43,187 bases of DNA from an uncultured Pelagibacteraceae bacterium (GTDB lineage Bacteria; Pseudomonadota; Alphaproteobacteria; Pelagibacterales; Pelagibacteraceae), in contig CABYKS010000005.1 in assembly GCA_902519625.1 (NCBI GenBank), forward strand, positions 1-43,187, written 5' to 3'. Below are positions 37,526 to 43,187 of this stretch, piece by piece. Numbering within the stretch: position 1 is the stretch's first letter; the number at the start of each line of letters is the position of its first letter. The translations under genes and the position numbers were made by a program. Under the pieces are notes generated by a model. The model saw only the letters and a list, made by a program, of their open reading frames with translations. It was not told where the DNA came from and did not search any database.

Positions 37526-38064
37526 TATTTTTTCTTACCTTCTTTTCTTAATATATATTGACCCTGTTCCTTAATTCCTTTACCTTTGTATGGTTCTGGG
37601 GGTCTTAAGGATTTAATTTTAGAAGCAATCATACCTACCTCTTGTTTATCGCTTCCATTAATTTTTACGATTGTTTGTTTTTCAACAACTATTTTTACAC
37701 TATCGGGGATGTCAAAATTAATATCATGGCTAAAACCTAGTTGCATATTTAATTGTTTGCCTTTTAATGCAGCTCTGAATCCAACACCAGTTAGTTCTAG
37801 TGTTTTTGAATAACCTTTGCTTGTACCAATTATTGCATTGTTAAGTAAACTTCTGTTCATTCCCCATAGGCGTTTTGTATCTTGGTTTAAATTTTTTGGT
37901 TTTATTGAAACTGATTTTCCTTCTTCAATTTTCAATTCAAACATATTTGTATCTATGTTTAAAGATTTTTTTCCTAAAGGTCCCTCAACATTCAAAAGGT
38001 CTCCTGATAAAACTACTTTTACTTTTTCTGGAATTGTAATATTAATTTTTCCTATTTTTGACAT
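37525..38064 (-). CDS. rplF: 50S ribosomal protein L6
   Basis: Two-domain large-subunit protein near the factor-binding site. [40 protein letters not shown] and the C-terminal [26 protein letters not shown] are diagnostic. Length 179 residues. Touches rpsH and rplR at both ends. Confidence 0.98.
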   Translation of the reverse strand: MSKIGKINITIPEKVKVVLSGDLLNVEGPLGKKSLNIDTNMFELKIEEGKSVSIKPKNLNQDTKRLWGMNRSLLNNAIIGTSKGYSKTLELTGVGFRAALKGKQLNMQLGFSHDINFDIPDSVKIVVEKQTIVKINGSDKQEVGMIASKIKSLRPPEPYKGKGIKEQGQYILRKEGKKK

Positions 38065-38459
38065 TAGAATACCTTACAAATAATTTCTCCACCTATTTTT
38101 TGCTTTCTTGCATCAATGTCTGTCATTACACCTTTTGGGGTTGATACAATTGCAATACCAAGGCCATTGTTAATTTTTGGCAAACTTTCTGCACTAGAAA
38201 AAATTCTTCTTCCAGGTTTTGACACTCTTTGAATTGAACTGATTACAGGAGAGCCATAATTATATTTTAATTCAATTTTTAAAGTAAATTTATTTTCTTG
38301 TGATGAAACTTCATAATTATTTATATAACCTTCATTTTTCAGAACTTCAGCAATTTTAATCTTAAAATTTGACGAAGGTAGTTCAACTTTTTTATGATTC
38401 CTTAACAATGAATTTTTTATTCTTGCTAACATATCGCCAATAGGGTCATTTAAACTCAT
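38064..38459 (-). CDS. rpsH: 30S ribosomal protein S8
   Basis: Binds the central domain of 16S rRNA; in many bacteria it also represses its own operon. The ORF track begins at 38510, but that extension is the rpsN 3' end in another frame. The family N-terminus MSLNDPIGDMLARIKNS begins at the ATG at 38459, giving 131 residues and a clean gap after rpsN. The C-terminal GLGIAIVSTPKGVMTDIDARKQKIGGEIICKVF is typical. Confidence 0.97.
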   Translation of the reverse strand: MSLNDPIGDMLARIKNSLLRNHKKVELPSSNFKIKIAEVLKNEGYINNYEVSSQENKFTLKIELKYNYGSPVISSIQRVSKPGRRIFSSAESLPKINNGLGIAIVSTPKGVMTDIDARKQKIGGEIICKVF

Positions 38460-38469
38460 AATTTCCTTT

Positions 38470-38775
38470 CTACCAACTTGATTTAACCATTCCTGGAATT
38501 TTTCCTTCAAGACCTAGTTTTCTTAAAGCAATTCTTGAAATTTTTAACTTTCTATAAACTCCATGTGGTCTTCCAGTTATTTGACATCTGTTTCTTACTC
38601 TAACTTTTGCCGAGTTTCGTGGCAACTTAGATAATTTTTGCTGCGCCTTAAACCTTTCTTCCAATGGTAATTTTTTATCCATTATTATTTTTTTTAATTT
38701 TATTCTTTTTTTATAAAACTTATTTGACAACTTTATTCTTCTATTATTTTTATTTATTGAGCTCATTTTTGCCAT
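38470..38775 (-). CDS. rpsN: 30S ribosomal protein S14 (zinc-free type)
   Basis: Small-subunit head protein. The C-terminal [41 protein letters not shown] is diagnostic. At 101 residues and without CxxC pairs it is the long, zinc-independent form. Two bases after rplE. Confidence 0.97.
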   Translation of the reverse strand: MAKMSSINKNNRRIKLSNKFYKKRIKLKKIIMDKKLPLEERFKAQQKLSKLPRNSAKVRVRNRCQITGRPHGVYRKLKISRIALRKLGLEGKIPGMVKSSW

Positions 38776-38777
38776 AA

Positions 38778-39329
38778 TTAATTACTCCTCATATCTCTAA
38801 ATGGAAAATTCAGTTTTTTTAGCAAACCAAGACTATCTTCTTTTTTAATTGATTTAATTACTATCGTAATATCCAGTCCTCTAATTTTTTCTACTTTATC
38901 AAAATTAACTTCAGGAAAAATTATATGCTCTTTAATACCAAATGTATAATTTCCAAACTTATCAAATCCTTTTGGTGAAAGGCCTCTAAAATCTTTTATT
39001 CTTGGTAATGCAATGTTTACTAATCTATCTACAAATTCGTACATTTTGTTTTTTCTTAATGTTACTTTTAAACCTGCGTTTGTATTTTTTCTTGTTTTAA
39101 AGTTTGAAATAGATTTTTTAAATTTTGTAACTACAGGTTTTTGTCCTGTTATCGCTGCCAGATCTTCTTGACTAGATTTAAGTATTTTTGCATCATTTCC
39201 ATCTAAACCAAGACCCATGTTCAGTATAATCTTTTGGATTTGTGGAACCATAAAATGGTTTTTATAACCAAATTCTTTTTTTAGGTTTGGTTTTATTTCT
39301 TTAACAAATAATTCTTTTAATCTGGCCAT
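38778..39329 (-). CDS. rplE: 50S ribosomal protein L5
   Basis: Binds 5S rRNA and contacts the P-site tRNA. The track starts at 39371, but those residues come from the rplX tail in another frame. [22 protein letters not shown] from the ATG at 39329 is the family start (183 residues). [34 protein letters not shown] and [26 protein letters not shown] confirm it. Confidence 0.97.
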   Translation of the reverse strand: MARLKELFVKEIKPNLKKEFGYKNHFMVPQIQKIILNMGLGLDGNDAKILKSSQEDLAAITGQKPVVTKFKKSISNFKTRKNTNAGLKVTLRKNKMYEFVDRLVNIALPRIKDFRGLSPKGFDKFGNYTFGIKEHIIFPEVNFDKVEKIRGLDITIVIKSIKKEDSLGLLKKLNFPFRDMRSN

Positions 39330-39330
39330 T

Positions 39331-39576
39331 TTATTTTTTAATTTCTTTAGTTTTATTTTTAACTTTTTCAAATATTGATAAATTTGAAATATTTATAAAA
39401 TTTTCTTTGGATATTATTCCGCCTTTTTTTTCTTTAGTAGCTTTAACATGCTTTTTAACAATATTTATTCCCTTAACTTTTGCTCTGTTATTTTGTCTAT
39501 CAATTTCTATAACTTCACCGTCTTTTTTTTTATCTTTACCAGTTAAAATTTTTACTTTATCTCCTTTTTTAATCAT
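39331..39576 (-). CDS. rplX: 50S ribosomal protein L24, short at the C-terminus
   Basis: Assembly-initiating large-subunit protein. The KOW motif [24 protein letters not shown] and [23 protein letters not shown] are present. It ends after [18 protein letters not shown] at 81 residues; E. coli L24 (104) continues with about 20-25 residues of the GFR...GKKVR type, which are absent here. The stop is one base before rplE begins, so no missing part is hidden downstream. Confidence 0.95.
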   Translation of the reverse strand: MIKKGDKVKILTGKDKKKDGEVIEIDRQNNRAKVKGINIVKKHVKATKEKKGGIISKENFINISNLSIFEKVKNKTKEIKK

Positions 39577-39578
39577 TG

Positions 39579-39947
39579 CTAAAGTACCTCCGGCGCTAGT
39601 GAGATTATTTTCATTTGACCTCTTGTTCTAAGTTCTCTTGTTACAGGACCAAAAATTCTGGTTCCAATTGGCTCACCTTTGTCATCAGTTAAAACAGCTG
39701 CATTATTATCAAATTTTACTTTCGATCCGTCATTTCTGTGTATTCCTTTTTTTACTCTTACTACGACAGCTTTATGCACAGCTCCTTTCTTAACCTTCCC
39801 TTTTGGTATTGCTTCTTTTACAGCAACAACAATAGTATCACCAATACTTGCATATCTTCTCTTTGATCCGCCGAGCACCTTTATACACTCAATTCTTTTT
39901 GCCCCTGTATTATCAGCAACTAATAATTCTGTTTGCACTTGTATCAT
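39579..39947 (-). CDS. rplN: 50S ribosomal protein L14
   Basis: Large-subunit interface protein. [48 protein letters not shown] is a textbook match, with [17 protein letters not shown] near the end. Length 122 residues. Four-base overlap with rpsQ. Confidence 0.98.
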   Translation of the reverse strand: MIQVQTELLVADNTGAKRIECIKVLGGSKRRYASIGDTIVVAVKEAIPKGKVKKGAVHKAVVVRVKKGIHRNDGSKVKFDNNAAVLTDDKGEPIGTRIFGPVTRELRTRGQMKIISLAPEVL

Positions 39948-40180
39948 TTGCTATCTCCTAGTACTTCAAATTTTTTTGTTTTTGAAAATGGTTTACATTC
40001 AATAATTGAAACTTTGTCTCCATTTTTATATTTATTATTTTCATCATGAACACTGTACTTTTTTTTTGATTTAATTACTTTTTTTAATACTGGGTGCTGA
40101 TATTTTCTTTCAACAGATACTGTAATTGTTTTGTTTGGTTTATCACTCACCACTATTCCTTTTAATATTTTTTTAGGCAT
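39944..40180 (-). CDS. rpsQ: 30S ribosomal protein S17
   Basis: Primary 16S rRNA-binding protein. [43 protein letters not shown] and the [16 protein letters not shown] segment identify it. Length 78 residues. Overlaps rpmC by eight bases and rplN by four. Confidence 0.97.
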   Translation of the reverse strand: MPKKILKGIVVSDKPNKTITVSVERKYQHPVLKKVIKSKKKYSVHDENNKYKNGDKVSIIECKPFSKTKKFEVLGDSK

Positions 40181-40364
40181 TCTGAATATTTCCTAACATT
40201 GTTTTTAGTCTTGCTATTGATTTTCTTGTCTCGCTCACTTTTGCGGGACTTTTTATTTGTCCATTTACTTTTTGAAATCTAAAATTAAACAAATCCTTTT
40301 TTAATTTATCTAAATTTTTTATAATTTCTGCTTTAGTTAATTTTTTTACTTCTTTTTTTTTCAT
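40173..40364 (-). CDS. rpmC: 50S ribosomal protein L29
   Basis: Small helical protein at the tunnel exit. [50 protein letters not shown] fits the two-helix L29 pattern. Length 63 residues. Touches rplP and overlaps rpsQ. Confidence 0.96.
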   Translation of the reverse strand: MKKKEVKKLTKAEIIKNLDKLKKDLFNFRFQKVNGQIKSPAKVSETRKSIARLKTMLGNIQNA

Positions 40365-40771
40365 TATATTCTCTTAATAAATTTACATTTAATAGGTAGT
40401 TTTGCTGAAGCTTTATATAGTGCCTCTCTAGCTATTTCCTCGGAGACACCGTCAACTTCAAAAAGTATTCTTCCTGGTTTAACTCTACATGCCCAAAATT
40501 CTGGAGAACCTTTTCCTTTACCCATTCTAACTTCAGTCGGTTTTTTTGATACAGGAATATTGGGAAACATTCTTGTCCAAACTCTACCTTGTCTTTTCAT
40601 GTGTCTTGTTAAGGCCACTCTTGCGGCTTCTATTTGTTTACCAATTACTCGTTCTGGTTCCATAGCTTTTAATCCATATGAACCATAATTCATTAAATTA
40701 CATCTTGTTGCATGTCCATGAATTCTTCCTTTATGAGCTTTTCTAAATTTTGTTCTAGTCGGTTGTAACAT
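40364..40771 (-). CDS. rplP: 50S ribosomal protein L16
   Basis: A-site region protein of the large subunit. [19 protein letters not shown] and [54 protein letters not shown] are diagnostic. Length 135 residues. Two bases after rpsC. Confidence 0.98.
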   Translation of the reverse strand: MLQPTRTKFRKAHKGRIHGHATRCNLMNYGSYGLKAMEPERVIGKQIEAARVALTRHMKRQGRVWTRMFPNIPVSKKPTEVRMGKGKGSPEFWACRVKPGRILFEVDGVSEEIAREALYKASAKLPIKCKFIKRI

Positions 40772-40773
40772 AA

Positions 40774-41433
40774 TTATTTTTTATTAGTCTCTTGACTAAA
40801 CTCCCTTGTAAAAATTTCTCCTTTATATATCCAAACTTTAACTCCAATAATACCATACGTTGTTAATGCCTCTGATTCAGCATAATCTATATCTGCTCTT
40901 AATGTGTGAGAAGGTATACTTCCTTCTCTTAACCATTCAGTTCTAGCAATTTCATTACCACCTAATCTTCCACTAATAGCTACTTTTATTCCTTTTGCTC
41001 CTAATCTTAATGCAGATTGCATCGCACGCTTCATTGCTCTACGGTATGAAACTCTTTTTACTAATTGTTGTGCTATATTTTCAGCAACTAAATATCCGTT
41101 TGTTTCAGGTTTTTTTACTTCTTTTATATTTAGTATAACTTCGTTTGACGTTAATGATGATAATTTGTTTTTAATTTTTTCTATATCGCTACCTTTTTTA
41201 CCAATTACAAAACCTGGTCTTGAAGTATAAATTGTAACAAAACATTTTTTGGAGGTTCGTTCTATCATTACTTTAGAAACACCAGAGTTTATAACATTTT
41301 TTTTTATATATTCTCTGATTTTAAAATCTTCTATCAAATAGTTGCCAAAATCTTTTTTCTTAGCATACCAAACAGAATCCCAGCCTCTATTAATTCCCAA
41401 TCTTAGTCCCACCGGATTTACTTTTTGTCCCAT
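40774..41433 (-). CDS. rpsC: 30S ribosomal protein S3
   Basis: Forms part of the mRNA entry channel. [24 protein letters not shown], the KH motif [17 protein letters not shown], and [37 protein letters not shown] are clear. Length 219 residues. Two bases after rplV. Confidence 0.98.
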   Translation of the reverse strand: MGQKVNPVGLRLGINRGWDSVWYAKKKDFGNYLIEDFKIREYIKKNVINSGVSKVMIERTSKKCFVTIYTSRPGFVIGKKGSDIEKIKNKLSSLTSNEVILNIKEVKKPETNGYLVAENIAQQLVKRVSYRRAMKRAMQSALRLGAKGIKVAISGRLGGNEIARTEWLREGSIPSHTLRADIDYAESEALTTYGIIGVKVWIYKGEIFTREFSQETNKK

Positions 41434-41435
41434 AC

Positions 41436-41837
41436 CTATCTTTTCTCCACTTTTTCTTTTTCTTTTTGTTTGTCTTTTTCTGCTAAAATTATTGTTAAAT
41501 TTGAATATGGTTTCATAATTGGTGAAGCTCTTCCTTTGGCTCTTGGTCTAAATCTCTTCATAACAATTTGTTTTCCACAATATGCTTCTTTTACAATTAA
41601 ATTATCAATGTCGTATTGAAAGTTGTTTTCAGCATTGGATACTGCTGATGAAATAGTTTTTTTAATATCTTTGGTAATTCTTTTATCAGAAAAAGTTAAA
41701 TCTCTAATTGCTTTATCTACATTCTTACCAACAATAGATCTTAATATTGGTTTAAGTTTTCTTGTGCTAGATCTTACATTTTTATTTACTGATCTAACTA
41801 ATTTATTTTCAACTATTTTATTTTTTTTCTTTGCCAT
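41436..41837 (-). CDS. rplV: 50S ribosomal protein L22
   Basis: Lines the peptide exit tunnel. [48 protein letters not shown] is typical. It is 133 residues long, with a lysine-rich N-terminal arm and a [13 protein letters not shown] tail beyond the usual 110-residue core. Six bases after rpsS. Confidence 0.97.
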   Translation of the reverse strand: MAKKKNKIVENKLVRSVNKNVRSSTRKLKPILRSIVGKNVDKAIRDLTFSDKRITKDIKKTISSAVSNAENNFQYDIDNLIVKEAYCGKQIVMKRFRPRAKGRASPIMKPYSNLTIILAEKDKQKEKEKVEKR

Positions 41838-41843
41838 TTTTAA

Positions 41844-42152
41844 TTATTTTTTTTCATCCTTTTTTTCACCTTCTTCTGCTTTAGCTTTTTTGTCAGCTGG
41901 TGTATGTCCAAAGAATTGTCTTGTTGGAGCAAACTCACCTAATTTATGTCCAACCATATCCTCGGAGATTGTTATAGGTATAAATTTTTTACCATTATAA
42001 ATTAAAAAACTTATTCCAACAAAATCTGGAATTATTGTTGATTTTCGGGACCATGTCTTAATTGGTTTTTTGCTTGGATCATTTTTTTGTTTGTCGACTT
42101 TCTTAATCAAACTTTCTTCAACAAATGGTCCTTTCCAAACTGATCTTGCCAT
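41844..42152 (-). CDS. rpsS: 30S ribosomal protein S19
   Basis: Head protein of the small subunit. [20 protein letters not shown] and [31 protein letters not shown] identify it. At 102 residues it has a charged Lys/Glu tail ([15 protein letters not shown]) after the core. Two bases after rplB. Confidence 0.98.
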   Translation of the reverse strand: MARSVWKGPFVEESLIKKVDKQKNDPSKKPIKTWSRKSTIIPDFVGISFLIYNGKKFIPITISEDMVGHKLGEFAPTRQFFGHTPADKKAKAEEGEKKDEKK

Positions 42153-42154
42153 AA

Positions 42155-42985
42155 TTATCCTCTTTTTTTCCTTCTTCTAACAATAAATTTATCTGTTCTC
42201 TTATTGTCTCTTGTTTTAAGTCCTTTAGCTGATTGACCTGTTGGTGATACCGGATGTCTTCCACCAGCAGATTTACCTTCTCCACCACCATGTGGATGGT
42301 CAACAGGGTTTTTCACTACACCTCTTGTGTGTGGTCTTCTGCCCAACCATCTAGATCTACCAGCTTTACCAATTTTAATATTTTTTTGATCTGGATTTGA
42401 TAATACTCCGATTGTAGCTAATGATCTTGAATCTATTTTTCTTACTTCACCTGAAGCCATTTTTATTAAAGAGTAGTTACCATCTATACCTGAAATGGTA
42501 ACAGAAGTTCCTGCTGATCTTGCAATTTTTCCACCAGCACCTGGTTGTAATTCAACATTATGTATATTTATTCCTACTGGTATGTCTTGTAATGGTAGGC
42601 AGTTTCCATTTTTAATTTCAATATTTGGACCATTTTCAATTTTGTCACCTGTTTTAATATTTTGTGGAGCTAAATAATAAAATTTTTGTCCATCTTCGAA
42701 TTTTACCAACATAATATAACAAGATCTATTTGGGTCGTATTCCACTCTTTCTACTTCAGCTTTCATATTAAATTTCTTTCTATAAAAATCTATATGTCTA
42801 TATTTTTGCTTGTGACCGCCTCCATGATTTCTAGAAGTTATACGTCCAGCATTATTTCTACCTTTAGAAGAATTATTAACTGATGTAAGTGGTTTATAAG
42901 GCTTTCCTTTCCACAAACCAGTTTTATCTACCAAAATTGTACCTCTGGTTGACTTGGTGTATGGTTTGAATGATTTTAATGACAT
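42155..42985 (-). CDS. rplB: 50S ribosomal protein L2
   Basis: Core protein near the peptidyl transferase centre. [47 protein letters not shown] and the C-terminal [30 protein letters not shown] are diagnostic. Length 276 residues. One base after rplW. Confidence 0.98.
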   Translation of the reverse strand: MSLKSFKPYTKSTRGTILVDKTGLWKGKPYKPLTSVNNSSKGRNNAGRITSRNHGGGHKQKYRHIDFYRKKFNMKAEVERVEYDPNRSCYIMLVKFEDGQKFYYLAPQNIKTGDKIENGPNIEIKNGNCLPLQDIPVGINIHNVELQPGAGGKIARSAGTSVTISGIDGNYSLIKMASGEVRKIDSRSLATIGVLSNPDQKNIKIGKAGRSRWLGRRPHTRGVVKNPVDHPHGGGEGKSAGGRHPVSPTGQSAKGLKTRDNKRTDKFIVRRRKKRG

Positions 42986-42986
42986 T

Positions 42987-43187
42987 TTATAATCCTGATG
43001 TTAGATCAATATTTTGACCTTTTTTAATTGTTACAATAGCTTTCTTGTAGCCAGCAATTTTTTTACTACCCCTGTTTGTAGTTTTAATTCTTGATTTTTT
43101 GTTAATAATATTAATTTTAGTCACGTTTACTTTAAAAATTTTTTCAATATTATTTTTTAAATTTTTCTTATTCGCTTTATTTGGAAC
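42987..43187 (-). CDS. rplW: 50S ribosomal protein L23, partial (N-terminus outside window)
   Basis: Translated by hand; not in the ORF track. The last 66 codons are visible: it enters at VPNKANKKNLKNNIEKIFKV, continues through VNVTKINIINKKSRIKTTNRG and GYKKAIVTIKKGQNIDLTSGL, then TAA. This matches the L23 C-terminal half, a tunnel-exit protein that docks SRP and trigger factor. The frame is open to the right edge. Position upstream of rplB is as expected. Confidence 0.94.
   Translation of the reverse strand, partial: VPNKANKKNLKNNIEKIFKVNVTKINIINKKSRIKTTNRGSKKIAGYKKAIVTIKKGQNIDLTSGL

Noticed and set aside
1-43187. CRISPR arrays, insertion sequences, phage genes, toxin-antitoxin pairs
   Set aside because: No regularly spaced repeats, transposase motifs or unassigned gene pairs; every interval is filled by a recognised gene except one 70-codon ORF.

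Overview
The window is an extremely AT-rich, very tightly packed piece of a bacterial chromosome. Core genes, gene order and protein styles (secY-adk-rpsM order, lepB-acpS-pdxJ-pyrE cluster, gatCAB, ruvX-pyrB-pyrC-plsY-topA, lysine-rich ribosomal proteins, a soxBDAG sarcosine oxidase operon) point to a streamlined marine alphaproteobacterium of the SAR11/Pelagibacterales type. This assignment is by recognition; no search was run. There is no gene-free stretch over 300 bases; the longest gap is about 65 bases. I see no mobile elements, CRISPR arrays, phage genes or pseudogenes.

Layout. (1) 1-5867, minus strand: one probable transcript dapA-smpB-folK-spoT-pyrE-pdxJ-acpS-lepB (lepB runs off the left edge), joining lysine synthesis, ribosome rescue, folate, (p)ppGpp, pyrimidine and B6 synthesis, ACP activation and signal peptide cleavage. 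(2) 5911-8118, plus: a soluble lytic transglycosylase whose stop codon abuts the 3' end of a minus-strand tRNA-Ser(GCU). (3) 8277-13363, plus: the four-subunit sarcosine oxidase operon soxBDAG, which demethylates sarcosine and feeds one-carbon units to tetrahydrofolate. (4) 13331-19443, minus: gatC-gatA-gatB (Glu-tRNAGln/Asp-tRNAAsn amidotransferase), a small-molecule O-methyltransferase, the tRNA hydroxylase TrhO and a MATE transporter. (5) 19493-26051, plus: ruvX, pyrB, a dihydroorotase-family gene, plsY, topA, a small secreted orphan protein and a RidA-family gene. (6) 26053-28163, minus: galU-ugd, making UDP-glucose and then UDP-glucuronate. (7) panC (plus), mgtE (minus), lipB (plus). (8) 31048-43187, minus: a large ribosomal block from rplW (partial) through the S10/spc/alpha genes (rplB-rpsS-rplV-rpsC-rplP-rpmC-rpsQ-rplN-rplX-rplE-rpsN-rpsH-rplF-rplR-rpsE-rplO-secY-adk-rpsM-rpsK-rpoA-rplQ), ending with an RluC-type pseudouridine synthase.

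Themes. Genes in each run are mostly joined by ATGA or TAATG overlaps, and no convergent junction leaves room for an intrinsic terminator. Several proteins look trimmed or altered against their families: SpoT appears to lack the region between TGS and ACT, ribosomal protein L24 is short at its C-terminus, rpmD (L30) is missing from its usual place, and the dihydroorotase-family protein beside pyrB has lost most of the expected metal ligands. I do not see a clearly new multi-gene system. The most useful leads are the degenerate dihydroorotase, the cut-down SpoT, the small secreted orphan protein between topA and the RidA-family gene, and the palindromes in the soxB and pyrB leaders.
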